Below are positions 6,492 through 13,902 of a stretch of DNA of 18,125 nt, piece after piece; positions within the stretch are counted from its first letter, which is position 1, and every line of letters starts with the position of its first letter. Position numbers and translations under genes: made by a program. Origin of the DNA: Dehalococcoidia bacterium (GTDB lineage: Bacteria > Chloroflexota > Dehalococcoidia > SZUA-161). The stretch spans positions 1 to 18,125 of the forward strand of contig JAUXAX010000042.1 of assembly GCA_030619685.1 (NCBI GenBank), in the 5' to 3' direction. Below the pieces are notes generated by a model. It was not told where the DNA came from. It saw only the letters and a list, made by a program, of their open reading frames with translations, and did no database searches.

Positions 6492-7619
6492 CTAAAACAC
6501 CTCGATTTCGGCCATTTCAAGGAAGGCTTCAATGCGGGTGCGAAACTGTCCAAAGGGAATGGTGACATCGAACTCGAGGATAAGGATAGGTATATCGTGT
6601 TCCTTAAACATCTTTTGGAGCGGGGGGATATCGAACTCATGAGGGTCGCAGAATTTCTGCTGATACAGGAGCACACCCTGGGCGTTCCAATCTTGGGCAT
6701 GTTCTAGGACACGATGGGGTCTGTCTTCAAGGTCGCCTCCTATAGCTGGACATAGCCAGCGTTCAACATAGCGGTCTGCGATTGCTGCCAGACGGTCCTC
6801 CTGTGGAGTAACCTCATCCCAGAAGTACCGGCTTCCTGTGCAGTGCTCATCGATGACAACGGTACAGCCCAATTCCTCCAACATTCTGACGAACACTATG
6901 TCGTCCATTTCGCTGCCGACCATCATTAACCGTAGACCTGTGTCCCGGTCGAGCTTTCTATTGGGCAACTCCTCAAGCAATTGTTGCAGCAGCTTGTTGT
7001 GCTCTACCACGTCCATCAGTTGACTGGCTACCACCATCTCCATAGCTTCGGCACCAGTAATGGGGGGCTCGTCTTCTTTGCGGAACTCGTAGACCTGCTT
7101 CATCAGTTTGCGGTTTGTATCGTATAGCTCTATTGCCCTGTCCAAATCATCCTGGGAAATGGATTTGCCTGTGAATTTCTCCAGAGCCTGTTTGAAATCA
7201 AGGAATTCCCCTGTTAGACATGGCTTTGCTCTCGAACTCCTCACATGGCACGGGAACCATATGTAATAAATGAAAGGCGTAGGCACATAGTTTCGCCAGT
7301 TATCGAACGTACCCTGGACATGGGAGCACGTTCGGGCCATGGTTAGCCCATCGAGGTAATCATATCTACCTTTGAGCCCTTGAGCCAGAGCATCACGGGA
7401 GAAGGGGCATACCGTAGGGAAAAGATACCGGTCTGTAATGTCGTGAACTTCGTGGGTCCCTAGAATTCGTAGCGGAAGCATACCGGCGGCATACATAATC
7501 TCCACCGGAGAATATGTACAAAGCCAGCCGATGACTTTACCTCCGGTTCGTTCCTTCCAGTCCTTGGCGTACTGGTGTCGCTTATCAAATACCTCTTGGA
7601 ACGTTTCGATTACGCTCAC
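6492..7619 (-). CDS. bzdN: Benzoyl-CoA reductase, bzd-type, subunit N (BcrC-like)
   Basis: First gene of the cluster and partner of BzdO in the module that reduces benzoyl-CoA. It belongs to the HGD-D superfamily, as shown by CTYSPVEIMYAAGMLPLR near the N-terminus, ARTCSHVQGTFDNW, and EHCTGSRYFWDEV, with cysteines where cluster ligands lie in the family. I chose the GTG at 7619 (375 residues, beginning VSVIETFQEVF) because GGAGGAG (7629-7635) stands nine bases upstream. An upstream in-frame TTG at 7637 would place that Shine-Dalgarno inside the gene. No clear sigma70 promoter is visible upstream; repeated GCCTCTAT motifs there suggest activator or repressor control. Confidence 0.9.
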   Translation of the reverse strand: MSVIETFQEVFDKRHQYAKDWKERTGGKVIGWLCTYSPVEIMYAAGMLPLRILGTHEVHDITDRYLFPTVCPFSRDALAQGLKGRYDYLDGLTMARTCSHVQGTFDNWRNYVPTPFIYYIWFPCHVRSSRAKPCLTGEFLDFKQALEKFTGKSISQDDLDRAIELYDTNRKLMKQVYEFRKEDEPPITGAEAMEMVVASQLMDVVEHNKLLQQLLEELPNRKLDRDTGLRLMMVGSEMDDIVFVRMLEELGCTVVIDEHCTGSRYFWDEVTPQEDRLAAIADRYVERWLCPAIGGDLEDRPHRVLEHAQDWNAQGVLLYQQKFCDPHEFDIPPLQKMFKEHDIPILILEFDVTIPFGQFRTRIEAFLEMAEIEVF

Positions 7620-7924
7620 TATTCGATGCTCCTCCAATTTTTGGGTGACTATAAATAGAGGCTATGCCGAATCCCTGGTTAGCGAGAGTCGACATGCCTC
7701 TATTTAGCAGCTCTCACTCGAACAAAATACAGCTTCATTGCTGATGAGGAATCACCCAGATGTGTATGGTGGAATGCCTCTATAATCAAGTTTAGCAATG
7801 GCGAAAGCTACTGTCAAGCTACGGTTTCGACCGATCCTGGGCGGCACACTCTCATTATTCCTTGACGTAATGCGTAGGTTGTCCTAAAATACTCGTTGGC
7901 AATAGTCGTGCTTTCAGAAGTGAC
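7620..7924. promoter_or_regulatory. Divergent bzdN/ribF intergenic region with three GCCTCTAT motifs
   Basis: This 305-bp gene-free stretch holds a perfect 11-bp inverted repeat, TAAATAGAGGC (7652-7662) and GCCTCTATTTA (7696-7706), plus a third copy GCCTCTATAAT (7776-7786) in the orientation of the second. A further inverted pair, TGGGTGA (7642-7648) and TCACCCA (7752-7758), flanks part of this. The position upstream of bzdN suggests binding sites for a transcription factor; this is inference from spacing and repetition. The ribF promoter lies at its right end. Confidence 0.5.
7862..7890 (+). promoter_or_regulatory. Sigma70 promoter of ribF-tyrS
   Basis: TTGACG (7862-7867), a 17-base spacer and TAAAAT (7885-7890): five of six matches in each box. 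The transcript would start near 7897, leaving a short leader of about 28 bases with no room for an FMN riboswitch. Confidence 0.7.
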
Positions 7925-8842
7925 GTGCGGTTAATTTCAGAGCTGGCAAGTTTTAGCCTGGAACGCGAAACCCTGCTTACGGTTGGGGTCTTCGATGGGG
8001 TCCATCTGGGTCACCAGTATCTTATTAAGAAGCTGACTCAGCAAGCTGCTGCTAGGAATCTCCTGAGCGGGGTGGTAACCTTTAATACCCATCCCCAAAA
8101 TGTGTTGTCACCTCAGACCAAGCTGGCCCGCTTGACCACTGTAGAGGAGAGGACCAGACTTCTCAGGGGTCTTGGCGTTGAACTTGTGGTTCCTGTTAAC
8201 TTTAGCACTGAGGTTGCCGCACTGAGCGCTCGAGAGTTTGTCATCCTTCTCCAGATGCATCTGCGAATGCAGGGCCTCATAATCGGCCCTGACTTCGCTC
8301 TAGGGCGAGGGAGGGAGGGGGATGCTGCTGCGTTGCAAGCCCTGGGGCAAGAACTCGGCTTTACTGTTGAAGTGGTGGAACCACTGATATCGGGGGGTTC
8401 TCTTGTAAGCAGCACTGCCATAAGGGAAGCCCTGTCTCGGGGGGATATGAGAGCGATCTCCAGGTTTCTTGGTCGCTACTTCAGACTGAGTGGGCCAGTG
8501 GTAGGCGGAATGGAGCGGGGCCATGGTTTGGGCTTTCCTACAGCAAACATAGGGGTTGATTCGGACCAGGCTCTTCCGATTGACGGTGTCTATGCTACTC
8601 TGGGTTATATCGGAGATAAAGTCTACAAATCGGTGACCAATATTGGCCTCAGGCCAACGTTTGGCGACGGCGGGCGCACTATAGAGGTCTTTCTAATCGA
8701 TTTCGCTGAAGATATTTATGGGGGGAAACTCACTGTCGAACTCATCGAGCGTTTACGGGAGGAGATGAGGTTTGCCGACCCCGAGGAATTGTCGGCTCAG
8801 ATTGGCAGGGACGTTGAGCGAGCGAGATCGATACTAAAATAG
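7925..8842 (+). CDS. ribF: Bifunctional riboflavin kinase / FAD synthetase
   Basis: Converts riboflavin to FMN and FMN to FAD in the cytoplasm. The 305-residue length is that of the bifunctional bacterial enzyme. The N-terminal nucleotidyltransferase domain shows GVFDGVHLGH (residues 21-30), and ISGGSLVSSTAIREAL ends that domain. The C-terminal riboflavin kinase domain shows GLGFPTANIG (PTAN at 205-208), DGVYATLGYIG, SVTNIGLRPTFG and IEVFLIDF. The GTG start fits the alignment expected before the first strand, although the Shine-Dalgarno (AGAAG) is weak. The first gene of a two-gene unit with tyrS, which begins within 20 bases of its stop. Confidence 0.95.
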   Translation: MRLISELASFSLERETLLTVGVFDGVHLGHQYLIKKLTQQAAARNLLSGVVTFNTHPQNVLSPQTKLARLTTVEERTRLLRGLGVELVVPVNFSTEVAALSAREFVILLQMHLRMQGLIIGPDFALGRGREGDAAALQALGQELGFTVEVVEPLISGGSLVSSTAIREALSRGDMRAISRFLGRYFRLSGPVVGGMERGHGLGFPTANIGVDSDQALPIDGVYATLGYIGDKVYKSVTNIGLRPTFGDGGRTIEVFLIDFAEDIYGGKLTVELIERLREEMRFADPEELSAQIGRDVERARSILK

Positions 8843-8861
8843 TCTTTTGCCAGAGCTAAAT

Positions 8862-10169
8862 ATGATGGAGAAAAACCTCGAATACGTTCTAAGGCGTGGG
8901 GTGGCTGAAATCATTGTTGAGGAGGAACTGGTACGCCTGCTTGAGTCGGGCAGGCGACTGAGGCTGAAGATGGGCTTTGATCCCAGCCGCCCCGATATTC
9001 ACCTTGGCCATGTGGTGGCAATGAGAAAGCTGCGGCAATTCCAGGAATTGGGGCATCAGGTTGTGCTCATAGTCGGCGATTGGACAGCTCAGATAGGCGA
9101 TCCCAGCGGTGAGTCCCAAACGCGGCCTATGCTTTCGCCTGAGGAGGTCCGTGCTAATGCCGAGACCTACATGCAGCAGTTCTTCAAAGTGGTGGACCGG
9201 GAGAAAACGGAGCTCCGCCGGCAGAGCGAGTGGTATGGCAAGTTTGGCCTGGCAGATGTCATCAGCCTGACGAGTAAATTCACAGTAGCCCAGCTACTGG
9301 CGCGGGAGGACTTCAGCACCAGGCGTGCTTCAGGGCGTCCTATCGCTATCACCGAACTATTGTACCCGCTTCTTCAGGCCTATGACTCGGTGGCCATCGA
9401 AGCTGATGTCGAATTCGGTGGCATGGATCAGAAGTTCAATTGCCTTATGGGGAGGGAGCTCCAACAGATGGTGGGGCAGCCCCCGCAGCATGTCTTCCTG
9501 ACGCCTCTGCTGGTGGGCACCGATGGCCAGCAGAAGATGAGCAAGAGCCTCGATAACTACATCGCCATCGAGGACCCTCCCGAGGATATGTACGGGAAGG
9601 TGATGTCTATCCCCGATAGCTTGATGATGGACTACTTCGAGTTGCTTACCGATCCCGACCGATACCCAGACGATGTCCTAGCAGACTTCAGTCAGCAGCT
9701 AGATACCGGGGCAAACCCAATGGTGATCAAAAAGATTTTGGCTGCTGAAATAGTAAGGCAGTTCCATGGGCAAGCGGCTGCTGTTGAAGCACAAGGGGAA
9801 TTCGAGAGGGTTTTTCAAGCCCGGGCCGTGCCCGAAGACATTGAAGAGCTTCGGATTTCGTTCAGCCAGTATGTCGATCCCCGTGTCAAACCGTCTTCTT
9901 CTGATCTGCTCGAGCTAATTAGAGTGGATGATCGGGGAAGGTGGCAGGGGCGTCCCGTTAGCCTTGCCCACGTTTTGAGCCACTACGGGATCGTGAAGAG
10001 CAATGCTGAAGCAAAGAGGCTTATAGCTGAAGGTGCTGTTGATCTTATTTATCCTGATGGCACGAAGGTTACCGTTGGCAAGCACCCATTGTACATCAGG
10101 AATGGCAGCATCATCAAGGTAGGCAAGCGGCGCTGGGTTAAGATCGTCAACACTGATGCCAAGCAGTAA
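8862..10169 (+). CDS. tyrS: Tyrosyl-tRNA synthetase
   Basis: Class I synthetase charging tRNA-Tyr. It has a HIGH-like HLGH motif in DIHLGHVVAMRKL (about residues 47-50), a GMDQKFN block, and KMSKS at 225-229. A C-terminal S4 RNA-binding domain is recognisable in NAEAKRLIAEGAV, ending KVGKRRWVKI. The sequence DPSRPDIHLGH and the overall layout resemble the TyrZ-type enzymes. I chose the ATG at 8862 (435 residues) because AGAG lies six bases upstream; an in-frame TTG at 8849-8847 region would add five residues and leave only four bases after ribF. It follows ribF and probably shares its promoter. Confidence 0.95.
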   Translation: MMEKNLEYVLRRGVAEIIVEEELVRLLESGRRLRLKMGFDPSRPDIHLGHVVAMRKLRQFQELGHQVVLIVGDWTAQIGDPSGESQTRPMLSPEEVRANAETYMQQFFKVVDREKTELRRQSEWYGKFGLADVISLTSKFTVAQLLAREDFSTRRASGRPIAITELLYPLLQAYDSVAIEADVEFGGMDQKFNCLMGRELQQMVGQPPQHVFLTPLLVGTDGQQKMSKSLDNYIAIEDPPEDMYGKVMSIPDSLMMDYFELLTDPDRYPDDVLADFSQQLDTGANPMVIKKILAAEIVRQFHGQAAAVEAQGEFERVFQARAVPEDIEELRISFSQYVDPRVKPSSSDLLELIRVDDRGRWQGRPVSLAHVLSHYGIVKSNAEAKRLIAEGAVDLIYPDGTKVTVGKHPLYIRNGSIIKVGKRRWVKIVNTDAKQ

Positions 10170-10197
10170 TTATAGGTGACCGCAAGATTCCTTCTAA

Positions 10198-10236
10198 TTC
10201 CCCTCCCCTGGCGGGAGGGGATTAAGGGGAGGGGGG
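10198..10236. repeat. G/C-rich inverted repeat between convergent tyrS and EF-G-like genes
   Basis: CCCCTCCC (10200-10207) pairs with GGGAGGGG (10213-10220) across a five-base loop, and a second right arm GGGGAGGGG (10226-10234) offers an alternative partner. There is no T run on either strand, so it is not a standard intrinsic terminator, though it may stop transcription from both sides. It looks like a dispersed intergenic repeat; only a genome-wide count could show this. Confidence 0.5.
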
Positions 10237-10283
10237 AGAGGGATCTGTGCGGAAATTTTTGCAGGATAACACAGCTAACAGGA

Positions 10284-12332
10284 TTAAGTCTTCTCCGATT
10301 CCTTCTTTGACGCCGAGATTATTCTCTGGGCGACATGTTGTGGCACCTCTTCGTAGTGGCTGAACTCCATAGTATAGCCGCCGCGACCCTGGGTGATTGA
10401 CCTCAGATCGATGGCATACCTCAACACCTCTGCCAGCGGGACCTGGGCGTCGATAACGTTGATACCGTCGCCAGGGGTCATGCCCAGCACCTTGGCTCGT
10501 TTTCCATTGAGGTCGCTCATAACGTCACCCGTGAAGCTGTCGGGAATAGTTACCTGAACGTTCATTATTGGCTCAAGCAACACGGGCTGCCCCTCTGAGA
10601 CCCCTTTTCTTACGGCATGGGAGCTGGCGAGCTTAAATGCTATGTCCGAGGAGTCGACCGAGTGATAGCTGCCATCATATAGTTTCACCTTCAGGTCGGT
10701 TACGGGGTAACCAGCCAGTACGCCCTCATTCAGAGCCTCATTAACCCCTTTCTCCACAGCCGGTATATAGTTTTTGGGCACCGACCCACCTACTACCTTT
10801 GCTCCAAACTCGGACCCGGTTCCCCGAGGCAATGGTTCCAGCTGCAGCAAGACATGCCCATATTGGCCATGTCCGCCAGTCTGCTTCTTGTGCTTGTATT
10901 CTGCCTTGACTGGTACCGTGATCGTTTCTTTATAAGGTATCTTAGGCGTATCGATCCTCAACTCAACGCCGAACTTGCGCTTTATCTTCTCTACAGATAC
11001 ATCTACGTGCGCTTCTCCCATTCCCGATACGATGGTCTCTGCTGTAACTGTATCTTTGTGGACGGTGATGGTAGGGTCTTCCTCGCTCAGCCTGCCCAGC
11101 GCTGGCCCCAGCTTATCCAGGTCGGCTTTGGTCTTGGGGTAGACGGCGACGCTTAGAGTAGGTGCGGGGAACTCGATGGCGTCAAGCACCAACGGGTGTT
11201 CCCTGTCACAGAGGGTATCGCTTGTGCCCGTTTCTGCCAGTTTGGCCACGGCGCCGATATCTCCAGTGGCAATTCGGGGCACAGGCTCTTGAGCCTTGCC
11301 CCGTATCCTATAGAGCTGGCCGATGCGCTCGGCGCGTTTCTTGTTAGCGTTCCATACGCTGGAGTCGCTGTTGATGGCACCACTGTAAACCCTGAGATAG
11401 GTGAGCTTGCCCACGTAGGGATCAGCGGTCGTCTTGAAGACCAGGGCTGACAGTGGCGCTGCGTCGTCTGGGTCTACGGTCTCCTCTTGCTGACTTTGGG
11501 GGTTGCGGGCCGTGATCTTACCCTTATCCTTTGGAGATGGCAGGTAGCTGCAGATAGCGTTCATAAGTTCGGCGACACCCTTATTCTGCAGAGCAGAGCC
11601 CACCATAACCGGCACCACCTTGCCTTCAATTGTCCCAGCCCTCAAACCGCGACGAAGCTCCTCCTCGGTTAGCTCCTCTCCTTCCAGATACTTGGCGATG
11701 AAGTCGTCATCGGTCTCGGCAGCAGCCTCAGCCAACTTGTCACGAAAGGTGGCTACTTTGTCACCCAGATTGGGCGGAGCATCAGAAGGCTTGGTGGTAA
11801 TCAGGTCTACCACTCCTTCGAAGTTACTCTCAGAGCCTATAGGCAGTTGAATAGGCACACATTTCCTCCCGAAGGTGGTCTCAAGCTGCTCCAATGTCTT
11901 GAAGAAATCGGCGTTCTCGCGGTCGAGCTTGTTAATAAACAGTATACGGGGAACGCCCTTATCCTCAGCGTATCTCCAAACCAGCTCAGTTCCCACCTCC
12001 ACTCCGGAGGCGGCACAAACCACCACCACAGCACCCTCGGCGACGCGTAGCGCCGCCTTGACTTCCCCGACAAAATCCGCATAGCCTGGGGCATCGAGGA
12101 TATTTATCTTGGTCTTATTCCACTCAAGTGGGAGTAGGGAGGTATTGAGGCTGATTTTGCGTCTCACCTCTTCAGGATCATAGTCTGAAGTAGTGGTCCC
12201 GTCGTCAACCTTGCCCAACCTAGTAGTTGCCTTAGTCTGGAATAACATGGCTTCACTGAGTGAGGTTTTGCCAGCACCATTATGAGAAAGCAAAATAACA
12301 TTGCGTATCTGCTCGCTCTGATAGTTCTCCAT
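10284..12332 (-). CDS. Elongation factor G-like translational GTPase
   Basis: A 682-residue EF-G paralogue of the kind that stands beside a canonical fusA; the exact role on the ribosome is not settled. The GTPase domain has a P-loop SHNGAGKTS (16-24), a switch I remnant RRKISLN, DAPGY (80-84) and NKLD (134-137). Later domains are seen in VFKTTADPYVGKLTYLRVYSG (domain 2), GMGEAHVDV (domain III), KHKKQTGGHGQYGHV (domain IV) and GRGGYTMEFSHYEEVP (C-terminal). Tyr84 stands where canonical EF-G has the catalytic histidine of DTPGH, as is usual in this EF-G-like subgroup. The ATG at 12332 has AAGGA close upstream. It is encoded alone, facing tyrS. Confidence 0.92.
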   Translation of the reverse strand: MENYQSEQIRNVILLSHNGAGKTSLSEAMLFQTKATTRLGKVDDGTTTSDYDPEEVRRKISLNTSLLPLEWNKTKINILDAPGYADFVGEVKAALRVAEGAVVVVCAASGVEVGTELVWRYAEDKGVPRILFINKLDRENADFFKTLEQLETTFGRKCVPIQLPIGSESNFEGVVDLITTKPSDAPPNLGDKVATFRDKLAEAAAETDDDFIAKYLEGEELTEEELRRGLRAGTIEGKVVPVMVGSALQNKGVAELMNAICSYLPSPKDKGKITARNPQSQQEETVDPDDAAPLSALVFKTTADPYVGKLTYLRVYSGAINSDSSVWNANKKRAERIGQLYRIRGKAQEPVPRIATGDIGAVAKLAETGTSDTLCDREHPLVLDAIEFPAPTLSVAVYPKTKADLDKLGPALGRLSEEDPTITVHKDTVTAETIVSGMGEAHVDVSVEKIKRKFGVELRIDTPKIPYKETITVPVKAEYKHKKQTGGHGQYGHVLLQLEPLPRGTGSEFGAKVVGGSVPKNYIPAVEKGVNEALNEGVLAGYPVTDLKVKLYDGSYHSVDSSDIAFKLASSHAVRKGVSEGQPVLLEPIMNVQVTIPDSFTGDVMSDLNGKRAKVLGMTPGDGINVIDAQVPLAEVLRYAIDLRSITQGRGGYTMEFSHYEEVPQHVAQRIISASKKESEKT

Positions 12333-12360
12333 ATTTCCTTCCCCGAAGCGTAGTGCTCCT

Positions 12361-12389
12361 ATTGTACTTCATGTCATGGAGCGGCGCAA
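12361..12389 (-). promoter_or_regulatory. Candidate promoter of the EF-G-like gene
   Basis: On the minus strand TTGCGC (12384-12389), a 17-base spacer and TACAAT (12361-12366, 5 of 6 matches). The -35 box is weak. Confidence 0.45.
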
Positions 12390-12416
12390 CTGAAATCGGG
12401 GGTTTAGCTGGAGTCC

Positions 12417-12445
12417 TTGAGGTCATAATAGCCCTGTGGTATGCT
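12417..12445 (+). promoter_or_regulatory. Candidate promoter of the HExxH membrane protein gene
   Basis: TTGAGG (12417-12422), a 17-base spacer and TATGCT (12440-12445), with an extended -10 TGG immediately before it. It is divergent from the EF-G-like promoter. Confidence 0.4.
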
Positions 12446-12494
12446 GAGCATCAGGTTCTTGCCTGATGGCTGATTCTCTGGCGGTAATCATGGC

Positions 12495-13739
12495 ATGATG
12501 TGGAAATTGTTGGGCGGGGCAGCGCTTGTTCTCCTAATCATTGTCTCAGCAGTGATAGGCAGTGATTTGCTTAAGAAGCAGAATGAGTGGGATAGGATTG
12601 CTAGCCCCTACAGTTTCAATATCGCACGCTGGGAATTCGAAAACCTCTTCGATAAGTGGGAATACAAGATACAAGAGGTTTTCCATCCAAGCGAGCTCTC
12701 CGAAGCGGAGAAGGTACAGCTAGTCAAGGACTACCTGTCTCTGGCCCAAGACATGACCTTGCTAGGGGACAGGATCAACAGGGAAAAAGCTGAAGGACTC
12801 GGGTCAGAGGCGGATATCGACGTCTGGGAAGCGCAGCTTGCAGCTCTAAGGACAGAGAGAGATCGGCTTGAGGATCAGGTCGAGGAGATCATAGAAGGGC
12901 AGATAAGCAGGGTCCTGGCAGAAGAGGGTTTGTCAATGACTTTGAAGCTGGGTGGGGAGGTTGACCTCCTCTTCCCTCCGGTGGATTTCGTGTTCGAAGA
13001 GAGACCCAATGTCCTGATCGTCTCATCCAGACACAAGATAGAAATTGTCGATACCGTTCTCCTTAGACCTGACGTGAGTCTGGAGGAGAAAGTAGAAATC
13101 GAGGAAGCGGTAGAGGCGTTGGATTTCTCGGGCCTAGTGGAACAACTCGGCGGTGTTGCTACCTATCCCAGCATTGTTCCGCAGATGCCTTCGCCCCAGA
13201 ATCTTCTGTCCAAGATAGCGCATGAATGGTTGCACCACTACTTTTTCTTTCGACCCTTGGGACAGAGATATTGGTCGAACTACGACATGACCACCGTAAA
13301 TGAGACTGCTGCGGAAATAGCTGGCAGTGAGATCGGCCTCATGGTCTACGAGCGTTACTACGCGGGAGAGGAAGAGGGATCAACGCCACCGGCTGAAGAG
13401 GGAGAGCCAGCATTCGATTTTGGCAGTGAGATGAGGGAGATCAGGCTCGCCGTCGATCAATACCTGGCAGGGGGAGAGATTGAGGAGGCGGAGAGGTATA
13501 TGGAGGGGAAACGCAGGTTTCTTGAGGCCAATGGATACTATATCAGGAAGCTGAACCAGGCGTACTTTGCTTTTCATGGCACCTATGCTGATACCCCAAC
13601 GTCAGTGAGTCCGATTGGGGGCCAGTTACGGAAGCTTCGAGAGCAAAGCTCGTCTCTGGGGAATTTCATAGATACTGTGTCCGGGATTTCCAGCTATGAA
13701 AAACTGCTGGAGATGGTAGGCGAGCGAAACCCTGGCTGA
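12495..13739 (+). CDS. Membrane-anchored HExxH protein, probable zinc metallopeptidase
   Basis: I do not recognise a named family. The 414-residue product starts with one hydrophobic segment (about residues 4-22, LLGGAALVLLIIVSAVIGS), probably a signal anchor that leaves the rest outside the cytoplasm. Residues about 60-145 are charged and helical, with likely coiled coil around DVWEAQLAALRTERDRLEDQ. A motif AHEWLHHY (H243-E244-x2-H247) is followed 23 residues after His247 by NETAAE (Glu270), the layout of a gluzincin active site: two zinc histidines, the catalytic Glu, and a downstream Glu ligand. The C-terminal part has an acidic stretch (EEEGSTPPAEEGEP) and helices. It is flanked by its own candidate promoter and by the acyltransferase gene's promoter. 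Substrate is unknown. Confidence 0.8.
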   Translation: MMWKLLGGAALVLLIIVSAVIGSDLLKKQNEWDRIASPYSFNIARWEFENLFDKWEYKIQEVFHPSELSEAEKVQLVKDYLSLAQDMTLLGDRINREKAEGLGSEADIDVWEAQLAALRTERDRLEDQVEEIIEGQISRVLAEEGLSMTLKLGGEVDLLFPPVDFVFEERPNVLIVSSRHKIEIVDTVLLRPDVSLEEKVEIEEAVEALDFSGLVEQLGGVATYPSIVPQMPSPQNLLSKIAHEWLHHYFFFRPLGQRYWSNYDMTTVNETAAEIAGSEIGLMVYERYYAGEEEGSTPPAEEGEPAFDFGSEMREIRLAVDQYLAGGEIEEAERYMEGKRRFLEANGYYIRKLNQAYFAFHGTYADTPTSVSPIGGQLRKLREQSSSLGNFIDTVSGISSYEKLLEMVGERNPG

Positions 13740-13751
13740 GTCAAGCAGGAC

Positions 13752-13780
13752 TTCACTATTTTATCCAAGACGTTTATAAT
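13752..13780 (+). promoter_or_regulatory. Candidate promoter of the acyltransferase gene
   Basis: TTCACT (13752-13757), a 17-base spacer and a perfect TATAAT (13775-13780). The start near 13787 leaves a leader of about 115 bases containing a 31-codon ORF (13803-13898). Confidence 0.5.
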
Positions 13781-13802
13781 CGGGAAGGTTGCATTCCGAG
13801 CC

Positions 13803-13898
13803 ATGATGTTGTCCGTCTCAAATGAATCCTGGATGAGGCAGTTGCGTTGGTTCTGGCGATTACTGCTTCTAGATGACATGCCCTACAAGCAGGTATAA
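13803..13898 (+). CDS. Possible 31-residue upstream ORF before the acyltransferase gene
   Basis: ATG at 13803 to TAA at 13896-13898, beginning MMLSVSNESW and containing RWFWRLLLL. It ends four bases before the preferred acyltransferase start at 13903, a layout compatible with translational coupling. No convincing Shine-Dalgarno precedes it and I recognise no homology, so it may be chance. Confidence 0.2.
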   Translation: MMLSVSNESWMRQLRWFWRLLLLDDMPYKQV

Positions 13899-13902
13899 CT
13901 TT

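Noticed and set aside
3425..7619. 2-hydroxyglutaryl-CoA dehydratase system (HgdABC).
   Set aside because: That system has a single homodimeric activator. Here there are two different ATPase subunits plus N- and O-type subunits and a ferredoxin in bzd order.
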